Assembly: GCA_009823395.1 (NCBI GenBank) | Contig: CM020511.1 | Span: 19,698,001-19,762,000, forward strand | Direction: 5' to 3' | Length of the DNA: 64,000 bases | From: Thamnaconus septentrionalis | Lineage: Eukaryota > Chordata > Actinopteri > Tetraodontiformes > Monacanthidae | Shown: positions 1 to 12,692 of the stretch, one piece after another | How the letters are laid out: each line of letters starts with the position of its first letter | Position numbering within the stretch: position 1 is the stretch's first letter | The notes under the pieces: model-generated | What the model was told of the DNA's origin: nothing | What the model saw: the letters and a program-made list of their open reading frames with translations, nothing else | Database searches by the model: none | Translations under genes and position numbers: made by a program

Positions 1-1016
1 GAAATAACACTGAACCAACTTGCGATTTTTTCAATTTCCCACAGATCTTGGTGGGTAAGCCTTAAACCAAGACAGAGATAGCAGAATACCTTATATTTGT
101 TCTATCTGAATGGGCAAAATAAAAGAATGAGCTCTTATAAGTGTTTACGTTGATCGAGCCCCGGTGCATTGTTTACTTTTAGTCTTCAATAAAAAAAACA
201 CAAAACAGCAGAAATAAACGTCAAAGCAAATTTAAAAAAGCTGGATAGTTCTTCGGACCTCGTAGGATTCGGTCCAAGAAAGGCAATTCAGAGAAGTGCT
301 ATTGGAGTTTCTCACTATATTTAGGCGGCATAATTCTGGCGGTCGATCTCCCATGCACAGGCTATGAATCAGAGAGCAGGAGCGGCGACGGCAAGCAGCA
401 CATAAAACACCCGGGCTCCAGTCTACTTAGGGTTTTTGTCTCTACGGATCTCCGCTTTGCCAGCATGTTTGTCGCCGTAATGGGTGTGTGAGGTCTGGAA
501 ATGCTCCCAAGAGCCTCGCCACCAAACTGAAGGACTTATTGCAACCATACAGGGCGATGAAATGAAACCACACACTGGCTGCTTTTTCTTTTTTTAAAGT
601 CAACCAGACAAAAAATGCATTAGAAATCCAGTGGGCTGTATTACCCTACCGCTTTCCAAACACATATTTTTGAACCAAATCTCATAAGACTGTGAAATTC
701 GTTCACATGGAGAAATACACACACTGGCGCACTTTACCAGGTACCCAGTGCTAGTAAGCTGTACCCAAGAAAGCTGAGTGTTTTGAAGGACAAAGGAGTC
801 CAAAAAAAGAATTGAGTAAAAAAGAAATCTCACAATGTGCAAAGGAGGATGGAGGTACAAAAGTTCTTGTAAAAATCTACATTTCAATGTTGTTTGTTGT
901 CAAAAATGGTTGTTCTATTTTTCTCTTTGATTTCTTGTAAAAAAAAATATTCCGTCTCCTCCTCCATCCAATCATAACACGCCATTCTCAGTTGAAGTGT
1001 ACTGGTCACGTGACCC
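1..1016. other. intergenic, no gene seen
   Basis: This is moderately AT-rich single-copy sequence. The only sizeable open frame (minus strand, about 600-887) has no recognisable domain and no splice context. A short A-rich stretch lies around 185-240. I see no RNA gene or repeat that I can name here. Confidence 0.6.
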
Positions 1017-1232
1017 TGTACGTCACGTCCGGTGACGTGTAAATGCGAAAAAGTATTTCCATGACACTTTCGCGATATACCATCTACATGGTCTGAAAAT
1101 CACCTCATGATAAAAACTTTTTAGCCATATTTGAGAGGATTTTTGAAGTTCAGGTGTTGCCATGACCAGTTTTTTATTGCCGTATTTAGGTTTTGCACAA
1201 TTCTAGGGGTCATGGAAACGCAGCTACTGACT
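1017..1232 (+). repeat. dispersed MITE-like repeat, copy A
   Basis: This block is clearly related to the reverse complement of 61,725-61,945. The two share the terminal motif TTTCCATGAC, the phrases CACCTCATGA and CATATTTGAGAGG, and the end CAATTCTAGGGGTCATGGAAA. The core (about 1,053-1,221) begins with TATTTCCATGAC and ends with GTCATGGAAACG, so it has imperfect terminal inverted repeats, as expected of a non-autonomous DNA transposon. No coding capacity is visible. I recall similar 'TTTCCATGACC' repeats as common in teleost genomes, but that is memory and not a search. The outer boundaries and target-site duplication are uncertain. Confidence 0.75.
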
Positions 1233-2387
1233 TTTGTGGTGTGTTATTGGGTTCATGCGTGAGAAATTGACAACTTTCTGGCCGTCGCCCTGTGTTTGAA
1301 CCCGGGGCCAATAAGCACGTGGCCGCTTAGTAAAAGTTGTCACTTGCGGTTAGCGCAGAACGGCAGTGCTTCCCTCACCCGGGTTGAGAACCAGCTCGCA
1401 GCAGAGTCACGTGTTCTTCCACATGCCCCGTGTCAGAGTGAGGAAGCAGACAGACTTTTCATGTCCGCCGTCCACTTGGAAAAAGCTGACAGCTGACCGT
1501 TGCCAACTTTTCTCTGTTACTCATCGTCTATTTGCCCAATAGCGTCGTGTGTTTGGACAGCAGCTTCGGTCCCCCTTGCTTTGACGAGCTCCAATAACCT
1601 TGAGCGGACAAAGTGTTTGGTCATGGAAGTCACATGAACGTGAAATCAGCCCGACACTTTCTCCATCAGCCACTGATGCGGAAATGCTACCAAAACATAA
1701 CATCCAAAGAACAGAATATCATCGCTGGTGTGACGCGGTAATGGGCATGAGCTCGAAGGCAACCGAGCTGCAAAAGTCTCTTTTATCCGAGTTGATAGTA
1801 ATGATGAAAAGGGTGATTATGATTTGTCTGTTAATGTGATCATTTGTTTTGTTCTGCCAACAGAAATGGTTCTACAAGTGGGCAGGACTGACCATTAGCG
1901 GATATAAAATCACTCACAGGGGCTCCGGTGTAAAATGCATCATTTCCCATTTATTTCTAGCGGGACCCTGTGATCCACCAGCCGGCAATGACCGGAGCCA
2001 ACAGCATCGACTTTTTTTTTTTTATCTTTTGAAAGCAAAAGAAACACAGGCGACTGACTAGACAACACAAAGCAAACACACGGCTCGACGTCACACTGGA
2101 CCCTGTCGTGTTAATCACAGAAAGATTGCCGCACAAACAACGTGAGGTTTTTCTCAGAGTGCAGGGATGGTTCGCATTAGGGATTAATGATTACAACATG
2201 AGGTGAGGTGGACTGATAAATTACAGTTTTCCTCCATATCACTCACAGCACCCACTGAATGCATCACAGCCAATCAATCAGGCTGTTTGCGAAAAAACAA
2301 AACAAAATACTTCACGACTAAAGAGCCCCACATTTTTTGTGCTACTCAGGGACCGCAGCTTTTTATTGGGTTTCTACCCCCCCCCCA
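1233..2387. other. intergenic, no gene seen
   Basis: This is single-copy sequence of mixed composition. Open frames of 60-80 codons occur on both strands, but none shows a domain, a biased composition or a matching splice site. A run of C lies at about 2,377-2,387, just before a CA microsatellite. Confidence 0.55.

Positions 2388-2430
<43 letters not shown>
2388..2430. repeat. (CA)n microsatellite
   Basis: About 20 uninterrupted CA dinucleotides directly follow an eleven-base C run. Confidence 0.95.
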
Positions 2431-2431
<1 letters not shown>

Positions 2432-3032
2432 CCTATCATCTGTCCTTAGGTTAGCAAATCAGTAGTGGTTCTGCCACAGGCACCAGCTGTTTTTATCTAC
2501 TTGTTGCTGGTGGAAATGATGGCACTTAGGCTTCAGGGTCTTCTCCCAGCCTTGAGAGATAAAGCTATCAATTCTCATGGCTCTCTCTCCAAGCCCCCGC
2601 CTGCCCCGCCACCCCGCCGCCCACCCTCTAACAGTGCGGCCACCATCTGCCCTTATCATCAGCCCCACCGCCGTCCACTCTCCCTGGGCCTGGCTCAAGG
2701 GAGAAGGCAGGGATTGAAATGGTGGCGTTTTTTGGATCCTATTTATGATTCCCACTCACTCTCACTCCCTCTCTCGCTCTCACTCTCTCTGGCTGCCCTC
2801 TGCTTGCTGCCCACCCTCCCGCTCCCCCTGAATCCCATGGCTGACTGATAATGGAACAAAGCTGCTGTCCACTCATCTGTGCGTGTCACATGTTCCTGCT
2901 CGAAGCCCCCCCTCAGCTATGGTGAATCATCTGGGGCAGAGTAACTGGAGCACATGGTCACTCTGCCCCGTGGCTCTGCCTCGCCAGTGCCCGGGCCGAT
3001 TCCTCGGCCCTGCCCAGGGAGGGAGAGCCGAA

Positions 3033-3064
3033 GCCAGGCAGCCAGGCAGCCAGGCAGCCAGGCA
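3033..3064 (+). repeat. tandem repeat, 8-bp unit x4
   Basis: Four exact copies of GCCAGGCA run back to back inside GC-rich sequence. Confidence 0.9.
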
Positions 3065-3780
3065 GTGGGCAAGACGCGGCCGCGGACCTCCCCTCCCTCT
3101 CGCCCGCAGAGATCAAGCTTGCATGGGTGGCCTTGTCTAAGACGGTTTGCTCTTAATTGAGTTGCTCACTCAGCCACTGGGCCCCCGGGGGGACACCTCC
3201 GTGTCACTTTCAATGATTAACCTAAATTTCATCCATCGTTCGCGACCGCTGCCGGATGTGACCGTGGCCGAGGAGTGTCTGTCTGTCAGCACGGAGTGGC
3301 AATGGGGCAGGCGGATGGTGAAGGGGAGGAGGGTGAGCGGCGGGCCAAGGTAAGATCTGATGAGAGACGGCGAATGAACCGAACCCGTTACTGCCCGCCG
3401 TCTTTACGTAGAACAGAAAAGCGGTGGACGAGGGTTAATTGGGAGGGCGGCAAAAAAAATAAATAAAGAATCCGAAGAATCTTCCTTGGATCAGCAAAAA
3501 GCTGGACGATTGCGCTGATGTCATCCGGACGGCACCGAGCCGGTAAAGTGGATTTAAGAAATGGCCTCTCGTCCGCACAGACTTCCATTAAACAGCATCG
3601 GTGCGGACCAGCGTGGTCCCTCTCCAGCCCTGGCCTCGCTCCAGGCTGGGTGGTGGTGGTGGTGGGGGAGGGGGGCGGTGCTGATGTGTGGCTGCTTCCT
3701 GGGAGTTTGTCTCGAAGCCCTCAGACGCTCGTTTCCGCGCCGCCTAGCAGGAAGATGGAAGGAGGGAGGAGCCGTGTCGC

Positions 3781-3810
3781 TGTCTGTCTGTCTGTCTGTC
3801 AGTCTGTCTG
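3781..3810. repeat. (TGTC)n microsatellite
   Basis: Tetranucleotide TGTC units run for about 30 bases, with one base change (CAGTC) near the middle. Confidence 0.85.
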
Positions 3811-4577
3811 CCCGCTGCCGCAGCAAACCAATCAGACCCTTCATTCATCGACGCCCTGTGAAGGAGCGCGGCGAATCGCCTCGGCCGCCATCCACCCGAG
3901 ATCCTCAAGTGTCGCCTTTGACCAACGCCACGTTGCTTAACGGCTCCGACGGTTCATTTTCCTTGATTTATTTTTTTTTTTTTTTTCTCACAAATTCGCA
4001 ATCCTGCTCGCTCGCCCACCTCCTCTCTCTCACCCGTCCGCTTTCCTTTTTCACGCCTGTTTTGTTTCCCAAACACTCATGAGCGTATGTGTGTGTCTAT
4101 GTGTGTGTGTGTTGTGTGTCTGTGCCCTCCCCCCCCCTAGTTCCCCCTGCCAAGGCACTCATGGAGAAGTGATAGGCGCTGGGAGTCTGCGGGCCAGCAA
4201 CCATGAAATAAATATGGATGGTCATGAGTGAGATGAGCGAGGATCATCTGTTTTGCCATCTGCTTGTGTGAGGCTGTGGATGTAACGACTGAAGTCCTGC
4301 CTGGCCCTGCGAGCCCCTGTGTTTGCAGGGGGTGGGGTGGGGGGTTGGTGGAGAAAAAAGGGCGAGGACGACCCCGTGAACCGCCCCCCTACCCTCCATC
4401 CACCCCCGCAATCAGTCACGCATGCACACACACCAGACACAGGGACAGTTCACCTGGTCACCAAAGCGAACGGCGAAGAGCATCTTGCAAACACACAAAC
4501 ACTCTGAGAGTCGGGCCCAGGTAGTAGTACCCGGAGCCCCCCCCCTCCCCCAGCCCCCCACAAACGTGTCTATGTAA

Positions 4578-4608
4578 GTGTGTGTGTGTGTGTGTGTCTG
4601 TGTGTGTA
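4578..4608. repeat. (GT)n microsatellite
   Basis: A GT array of about 30 bases carries a single CT interruption. Confidence 0.85.
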
Positions 4609-7032
4609 GCCGGCCAGCGAGCCCCGCTGTGGCCATTAGAAATGACAGGTTGACAGTCGCCAGGCAGGATTGGTGCTGGTGATTGTTCAGCTGGCAGCCG
4701 AGCCTGACAGTCTGTTAGTGTCTCCACACTGGGGGGGTGGTGAGGGTGGTGGTGGTGGTGGTGGGGGGGCGACATGGGAGTCGTGTTCACCACACTCTGG
4801 GCACGGAGAGAATAAAAAAAGAAAAAAAAAGAAAAGCAAACTGTACCAATCGACCAGCACCGGACCCCCCCTCCGTCCCCCCTCCATCCCCCCCCTAGCC
4901 TCCCTACTCCCTCTGATGCCCCCCCCAACCCCCGAGCAGACAATCCTCTTTCTTCCTCGGCTGGCTCGCTCGCTGAGGCCTGGTAATAATATGAGTGTAT
5001 GTTTAGAAAAAAAAGAGAGAGAAAGAGAGAGAGAGAAAGAAAGGGGGGCAGAAAAAACAGGCTGTTGAATTATACATATTCCTTATGGAGGGTGACACAG
5101 TAGGAGCTCTCAGAATCAATCTTGACGCTTGGATGGAATCACAGAGCGGCGAGAAAATGGCAAACATCGCTGCGGCTCAATAGTCTGATGCTCTCATAAA
5201 TATGTTTTTATGGCCCCGGATGACTCAGGGGGGGGGGGTCTGCTCGTGAAGGTGCTCGTTGTGGTCGACGGCGTATCGCGGCTTCTAATTTGATCAGTTT
5301 GCTGGACCTGGAAATCGATGGCGCGCCAGTCAGAAATCTGCAGCCTCTTCGCGAACGGTGAACGAGGGAAGGAGACGGGGGTTGCTGGAGGAATTTGATT
5401 GGCTCAGTCAGTCAGTCAATCGGCCTCCACCAGAGTTACGGATGCGTCCAGCGGCAGAGACGACGACGATCTCGAATCAGACTGCGTCTCTCTTGGTTCG
5501 GGCCGAGCCTCGGTGGAGAGATCGCAGCATCGCCGCTGCCGCCTCCGAACCCTAATCCATCCTTCTGGGTTAAGTGTTGTCTGGGGAACTTGCGAGGAAA
5601 GAAGGCGCGGGAGCGCGGGGGAGGGTGGGACATGGGTAGGGGGGTGAGGAGGCTGTGAAGAGGCTCTTGAACTGTGGCCTCCATGTCAGCGAGGAGCAGC
5701 CGATGAGGAAAAGTGTCCAAAAGAGGAGAGAAGAAGAGCTGCTGAGATGATTTGTTTTTGCCTCATGTCTTCACTGCCCTCCATCCCTCCTTCATCCCTC
5801 CTCCCACCACCTCCTCCTCCTCCTTGGGCCCTTCCAGCCAACCACCACCAGCGAATGCCGCTCAGGAGCAGCGAGAGTGGAGCTGCGTTCAAAGTCGCAT
5901 GACGCCGAGAGTCAAAAGCCGCTTCTCTCGCTCTCTGTCTCCCTTTCCAAGTTCCACTTCTCTCGTTTCTCTTTGTCTGATTAGGAATTTAACAATGTTC
6001 TCTTTGTTTTGTTTTGTTTTTTTAGAAAAAACAACAAAAAAACAGCAGAGATAGAGGTGGGGGGAGGGAGGGAGGGACAACAAGGCAGCTGTGATGTTTT
6101 TCTCCCTCATTCGGTTTGAAGCTCCACCAACTGGCGCATTATGCCGACTTTTTTTTTTCTTTTTTTTCATCATGTCGCCCTGGCATTTAAGCTACGGCGA
6201 AAGGACTCTTTGAAATTTGTGCGCTCCGGAGGGAAAAAAAAAAAAGAAGAGAGATAATAAAAACTTATATATCCGTCCCCGGTGACGAGTGACGGCCACA
6301 GGACGCGGCGCCCGTGTTTTTGAAGCGCTGTAATTTGGTGATTAATGTTGACCCGCTCTGCCCTATGCAGTATTTATCTCCACTTTTATTGAACAGCGGT
6401 GGGGGGAATGGGGGTTCGCAGACGCTGCAGAAACTCAGGGGACGCGGGGATGCCGGAGGTATGTGAGCTTCCTCGGGTCTCTTTCTTTCCTTCCTTCCTC
6501 GCTGCCCTTTCAGCTCCCTGATGATTCACCTGCCAATAATCAAAAACGCCGCTCGCTCGCTTTCATGTCTCGCCTCCTCCAAGAGAACTCCGTAACAAGT
6601 TTGCGGATTTAAATAGCAGCGGCAGCGGTCGGTTCCATCACCCCGCCATCCCTTCACCCTCCCCCCATCGCAGGGGGGCCTGGAAATAGCCGAGATCTGG
6701 CCAAAAAAACTTCACAGGGAAATCGGGATTAAGTTCAGCTTGATGTCGCCGCCCGTCTCTCTTTTTTCGCTGCCCAGATTTCCACTTGTACTTTCCCAGC
6801 AGCGCTCTCGCAGTTTTTTTTTTTTTTTTTTTTGGGTCACATCACAGAATTCCTGTCATCAAGAGGGCGGCGGGTTTTAACGTCAGGGACTTGTGATATC
6901 TCCTCCCTGAAACCCTTCGCGCTGCTCTGCCTCTCCTCTCCCCTCCCGACGATAACGGCTAATCCTCCCCTCACATTAAACTGTGACCAAGATCAATTAA
7001 AAGCCGCCTCGCCCTGATAGCGATCTCGCTCT

Positions 7033-7033
<1 letters not shown>

Positions 7034-7066
<33 letters not shown>
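7034..7066 (+). repeat. (CAG)11 trinucleotide repeat
   Basis: Eleven perfect CAG units are followed 30 bp later by a (GT)n array. No splice-consistent open frame includes the array, so it is probably not a polyglutamine tract. Read on the minus strand it gives Ala, Leu or Cys runs within spurious open frames. Confidence 0.95.
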
Positions 7067-7068
<2 letters not shown>

Positions 7069-7093
7069 AGTGGTGGGAGAAGTTTGTCTCCAA

Positions 7094-7096
<3 letters not shown>

Positions 7097-7125
<29 letters not shown>
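7097..7125. repeat. (GT)n microsatellite
   Basis: About 14 GT units follow a GTGC start. Confidence 0.9.
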
Positions 7126-10100
7126 TCATTATGTGAATGCGCATGTTGACGAGCCTGGCTGTGCCTGGCTGTGTGTGTGTTGCAGCAGAGGGAGAGCCTC
7201 CAAAGTGGAGCCTCCTCTTCATCCTCTCCAGGCTGCAGGCTGCAGGCTGCAGAGGCCGCTGCTGATTTTTTCACCGGCTCTCAGACGGAGATGAAGACAC
7301 AATAAGAAAAACAAAAATAAAAAAAACAAAAAACAGAAACAAATAACATACAATGGCAAAAAAACTAAACTAACAAACAACGCTGCACACGTATTCCAAG
7401 AGTGATTGTCTCGATCTTAATTAGTCCTGTTTTTCCTGCCATCATCGTTATTATTATTTGGCACCGGCTCTTCTCCTCCTTGTAATTTCTGCAATGAAAA
7501 CGAATCACGTCTGGTGTTTTTTTTTGTTTGTTTTTTTGTGCGTCTCCGTGCAGCTGTGCTGTGCCGCAGCAGCTCCTCCTCTTCCTCCTCCTTTCACCAT
7601 TTCCCACTTCCTGGATCGACAAGGATTCTCCTCGCCTATTATTTTTATTTTGGAAGGTCGATTGTATTGCGGCTGAGCGTTTTTTTATTGTTGTTGTTGT
7701 TGTTGTTGTTGCTTTTGCCTCCTCCTCCTTCTCCCGTTGTGTCGGCCGTGCCAGTTTCACGCGGCCGTGTCGTTTCCAAAACCACTGGCACGGCGGCGAG
7801 ACTGGCTGGCAGCGGCTGAGTGGCTGCGGGTACCGAGGTGCCAAATGTGCCTTGGCATGCGAGGCGGAGGGCCGGGTTGCTGTTCCTGGTGCTGGTGGTG
7901 GTGGATGGTGCCACGGAGGGACAGGGAGGAGGAGACGGCGGCGGAACACGGAAGGCCGGGGCGGGAACGGAGGCGAGGGGGGCGGAGCCCGGAAGCCCGG
8001 GAGCCCGGGAGCGGCTGCCGTGATTGGCCGCTGTGGGCCGCAGGTTATTTTTGGTGCACACATCAAAAGGACGGGCTGCGAATGTGAAAACACAACTCAT
8101 TTCCAGTCTTTTGCCTCCTACCTTCCCTGCACCTGACTTTCGTTTCTCTCCATCGTCCTCAGACTTTTACTTTTAGACCCCCCCCAATGCCCCAACCCCC
8201 GGCGAGAGCGACATCCAAGGTGCCGCCTGAATCTTTGAGCTCAGGACAGGAGACAGGACGCCTGCGGCAGCGGCTGCCACCACCGAGCGCGTTATGAACA
8301 AAAAAAGAAGCAGAGAAAAGTGGAGGTGGCCGGCAGCCCTGGGAGAGACACGCTAACTATTGTGTTATCGCAGATGACAGAGGAATCGTGTCGGCCACAC
8401 TTTCCCACTGAACACATGACCCAGGGAAAGCCAAACACGAGCCTCTCATTGGATCACAGGATGTAAAAAAAGAAGAAGCACCATCTGCTGCAATTTTAAC
8501 CCACACACACACACACACACACACCCCAAGCTATGTTTTGTACTTGTGTCAGCGTCGTTTCAGTTACATCCTGCAGCTTACGACTGTTGTCAATTACGCC
8601 CGGTCTCGGTGTGTTTGCGTGCGCGGCTCCCGCTCGACTTTTGTTTTGTAGGCCGCGCGCAGCTTTATTCTCTCCTAGTCGAGTCCTGAGACAATGGTGT
8701 TCTTGGCCTGCCAGCAAAATTTCCACCCCTTTCGCTCGTGTGGAGCATCAAACGATCCAAATTGGAAACAAAAGGGATTCCAAGTTTGATTCCTCAATCA
8801 TGTTGTTTGCCCCCCCCCGTCAGTTCTTCTACTCTTATTTTTAGTCGGGCTTCTCAGAGATTGGCTTTGCTTGGTTCTGACCTAGTTTATCGGTTGGGGG
8901 GCGTAGTAGGGGGGGGGTGCATCCGGGCCAATCGGGCGGCAGATTAACTCTCCGATAGCTCGTCCCAGCATAGCTCCATATGCCAGATTTACGTCTGAAA
9001 AATAAAACTTTTAAGAGAGCAATTTCAATTCTGCATTAATAAAATCTGAATTGCCCACTTTGGCCCGGCAGCTGCATCTCGAGCGCGAACAAGGCAACTC
9101 GAATTACGCCCGTCCGCAACGCGGCTGCACTGTTTTTTTCCTTTTATTAACTCTGCGATGTCTGTGATATGTTGCTCGGCGGCGTTATACAGGCAGCGGC
9201 GTAAACTCTTTACACGGCCGAAAGTGACCGTTGTTTACAGTCTAACGCGGCTTAGATGAATGCGGCGCTGCGAGGGTCTCGGACAGAGATCGCTTTGCTG
9301 GATAAGCAAACGGGAATTCGTCTCGCATCCCTGCGAGAGTGAAAATTACCCATGCTTCGTCCAACCTGCAGCCATCAGCTAAAGCAGCGAGCCCTGCAAG
9401 TGTGCAAGTGTCAGGAAGGGTCAGTCACAATTCTTTTTGGCCCGTCGGCATCCCACCGGTCCAGATATGCACTGTAATTGGATCCCCCCCCCCCAACCCC
9501 TACCACCGCCAACCCACAAAGGTTCCACAAAACCTTCGAGCAAACATCCTTCATCCTGAGGTGAGTCGCTGGAAGGAAGCGCTTACGTGATTAATGCAAT
9601 ATTTCACCGAATAATATGCAGCTGTGCTTTCCTGCTGGTCACTGTTTGTGAGTGATGGGGCTGAAGATATTAGCGCCGCCTTAAGTCGTCCATCATCCGC
9701 CTTACATTGCCGTTGTTTGTCTGTCCTTGTGTGTTTGCTCCCCCCCACTACCGGTGGAGAGTAAACACAACTACATTATCCACAGCTTTGCCTTTAATTA
9801 AGCATATTCAGGAGCGATAACCCCATTGAATTTACGGGGGTCGTCCATCCCAAGTCGGCTTATGGAAGGAATCGGGGATCAGGAGAAAATGACGAGAGGA
9901 TAAAGGGACGGCTGTTTGGGAACACAGTGGGGAAAGGGTGTTCCGCCTCTTCTCACGTTGCTGCGGTGGCGTCGAGGCGGCCGAGATCGAGAGAGTGTCG
10001 TTCGACTTCTTCCAAGGAAGCGACCACAACACAATCACAACACCAGAAGATCGAGGGGATTGGGTATTATGGTGGGAAGGGTTTTTACAAAGCCCCAGTG

Positions 10101-11048
10101 ATCGGTCAGCATCCAATGGTAAAGAATGTTTCCTGATGTCTGATCTCTCAATCGTGAAATCCAAAGTAGTCACATTGCACAGGAAGCTGGATAGATTATT
10201 GCACAGACGATAGATGTATAAAATTGTCAAATTTATATATATACATACGTATATATAGATGTGTGGGTGTGCATATTGTCATTGATATCATGTATTAAAA
10301 AACAAATAAAATAATGAAATAAAATGTAAAAAATAATTAAAACAGTGAATAAAAATGTGAAATTTGTCGCATCCTCTAACAGACTTTTCAAAGTGTCTTC
10401 CCCTGAGCAGGCGCTGGTGGTGGTCGCAAGTCCTTAACAACCGAATCATCCCTCCGATTATGCAAATAGGCGCACTCATTGGCGTGGCGGCGGCAGCGCG
10501 GGAACACATTAGCGGTCACTTAATGTGCACGAGGCGCTCGTGATGGATGAAGTTTATCTCAAACCAAAAGGCCCAAACGGAGCCTCACGAGCGCACGCGG
10601 CGGCCGTAATGTGTAATGAGTGATTTAACGACAGAGGGAAGAGGAATGGCACACGCTCGCGGTCGGGAACAAGCGGAGTAGCGCGCGAGCACTAATCAGG
10701 AGCGGTGATCGCTCGTCCGGCGCCCCCTGCCTGTGCCCCGTGCACGTGGGCAGTGAGGTAGAGCCGCCCGCAGGGCCTCCCTCACGGTGGTCCGTCCTCC
10801 TCCGCTGGCGAGCTAGCCGCGGCTACTTTTAAACTCGTGTCGAATGATTAGACTTGGGTTGCATCCCAGAACGCCGCCGAGTCTCAGCGGGGATCCAGCG
10901 GGGGAGCGACGCAGCCAATGCATAATTTCTCAAGATGGCGGGACTCACACTGAGCCGCCGAGTCCCCAGTCCTGCCCCGGAACTGCAGAGAGCGCATTGA
11001 AGTGTAGAAATATAGATATTTCTCATCTCCTCTATACTGTCTTGTGAC
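7126..11048. other. intergenic with CpG-rich patch
   Basis: No gene is supported. The stretch 7,700-8,050 is strongly GC- and CpG-rich and contains AGCCCGGG-type near-repeats around 7,988-8,010. It could be a CpG-island promoter of an unannotated transcript, but no coding exon lies next to it. Smaller items are a (TTG)n array at 7,687-7,711, a (CA)n array at 8,502-8,524 and an A-rich stretch at 7,300-7,380. The part 8,950-9,350 and 10,430-10,830 is complex, CpG-containing single-copy DNA. Confidence 0.45.
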
Positions 11049-11049
11049 A

Positions 11050-11102
11050 GTACACACACACACACACATATATATATATACATATGTATATACATATATA
11101 TA
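11050..11102. repeat. compound (CA)n(TA)n microsatellite
   Basis: A CA array runs directly into TA units and then a CATATGTATATACATATATATA-like segment. The AT part is self-complementary, so it could extrude as a cruciform. Confidence 0.85.
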
Positions 11103-11988
11103 ACGAGATAAGACCTTTTTGACATTGCAGCCGGTTTAGCAGTGTTCCTAGCTAATACTCATTATTGGGTATAAAAGACGACACTTCCAAGGGAATAAAT
11201 CTCATTTCTCATCCCTCTCCTGTTTCCCTCATTTCCAGCGCGCTCCCGTCTTCTCTTTTGTCTCCCTAATTTTCCATTAAGGGGTGCTCAAGACTTTGCT
11301 CTGCACTTCTCCCCTCCCCAAAAACTTAATTAAAGATTTTATGGGTTTTCCATGTTTCATTTTGTATTCCTCGTTGGGTATCTTATCTAAATGCTAAATG
11401 GAAGGCGCATTTTGGAAATCTGAAGAGATACACTGCTGTTTCCTGAAACAACAAGTAACAGCGGTGGCGGCGGCGGCAGCGCAACATTATGACGATATTT
11501 GTTTGCTTTTTCTATCTGCCAAATGAGGAGATTTCTGTCTCTTTTATCCGCTTCTAATCAACAGCGAACACGTCAGGAAACTAATGGTGTTTTTCTGCCA
11601 GCAGAGCTGCTCCCATTTCACCTCCGAGTGGGACACGGCGCTGCACCGAACAGATTAAGGACTGTGCTGTACATAACAATAGGCCAAATGTACAAAATGT
11701 GCATCTTTTATTTTTTAATGGCTTATGAATATTTAACTGCTGGGGTCACTCTTGGAAAAAAAAATATAAAAAAAAATTCAACCCACAGCGGAAATCAATA
11801 TTTTTTTTCTTCTCTTAATGGAAACCTGGGCAGAGCATTTAGTCTCACCAAAAATACTATGAATTACCCTGAGCTTAATCTCTTGAGCACTCTGGCAGGG
11901 AGGGAGAGAAAAAGGGCTGCAATTCCTGACAGTGCTGAGTGTGTGAGCGAGCGAGAGGGAGAGTTTTTATGCAAGTGTGCGCGGCGGT
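11103..11988. other. intergenic, no gene seen
   Basis: This is AT-rich single-copy sequence. A 177-codon open frame starting at 11,499 runs into the (TGCG)n array downstream and shows no domain, so I treat it as spurious. Confidence 0.5.
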
Positions 11989-11989
11989 G

Positions 11990-12024
<35 letters not shown>
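11989..12024. repeat. (TGCG)n microsatellite
   Basis: About nine TGCG tetranucleotide units are present. In six-frame translation they give (RACV)-like strings, which explains the open frames on both strands here. Confidence 0.9.
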
Positions 12025-12623
12025 ATGGGTGATTTACAGGTTGGATTCTCTTTCTGTGCTCACTGCTGCTACTGCTGCTGCTCCGCTGCTGACTGCAGCC
12101 TCTGTCAGTGCACCGCACCGCCTGGTACCACCAGGATTTACGTGTTACTGTACGTGCGTTCTCTGCAGCCCATAAAAGGCCTCTCTCCTTCGGTCATGCC
12201 CATAAATTTAATTTCTGAGTCAAGAAACATGAAATAGGAATTAAAAAAAAGAAGAAGAAAAAAAAACAGGCCTCCACAGTGTACTTTGAGCCAATTTCTT
12301 CTACTTCCTTCAACACCCCCCCCCCCCTTACCACCACCACCACCCTTTATCCAACAGGAAAACATTTTAACTGGGGGTGATTGTGCAGACCCATCTGCCA
12401 TGGGTTTTAAGGGGGAGCAATGGTGTTACCATGGTGCCCGCACCCCCTCTTGGTGATGTAAACAGGAGCCAGCGATGCCCCGTCGGGATGATTTTGCATG
12501 CAGGTTGGAGAGAGAAAGCTGCTGGCCCCTCCAATGCATTCCATCACCATCACCCTAAGGGTCCACTGCTGGAGCCTTATTTCGACACACAAGCGGAGAG
12601 AAGGGACAGAATGGTTTGCCGGC

Positions 12624-12692
12624 GAAAAAAGAGAAGGAGGGGAAAAAGAAGAGGAGGAGGAAGAAGAAGAAGAAGAAGAAGGGAAGAAAGGA
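12624..12692 (+). repeat. 69-bp pure purine tract
   Basis: Every base from 12,624 to 12,692 is A or G, with internal GAA/AGG units. Purine-rich sequence continues with few breaks to about 12,860. Homopurine-homopyrimidine mirror-like tracts of this kind can form triplex (H-DNA) structures. Confidence 0.85.

Larger units (their letters stand above)
2431..7033. other. intergenic, low-complexity rich
   Basis: No gene is supported. The block mixes single-copy DNA with pyrimidine-rich patches (2,750-2,830 and 5,740-5,830), G- and C-runs, T-runs at about 3,970-3,986 and 6,815-6,834, and short GT arrays near 4,087-4,120 and 4,578-4,608. A GGTGG/GGGG-rich patch at 4,328-4,350 could form a G-quadruplex. 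Overlapping open frames here follow the base composition. Confidence 0.5.

Noticed and set aside
1285..1330. B-box-like TTGAACCCGGGG considered as a tRNA or SINE
   Set aside because: There is no matching A box at the right distance and no cloverleaf can be drawn.
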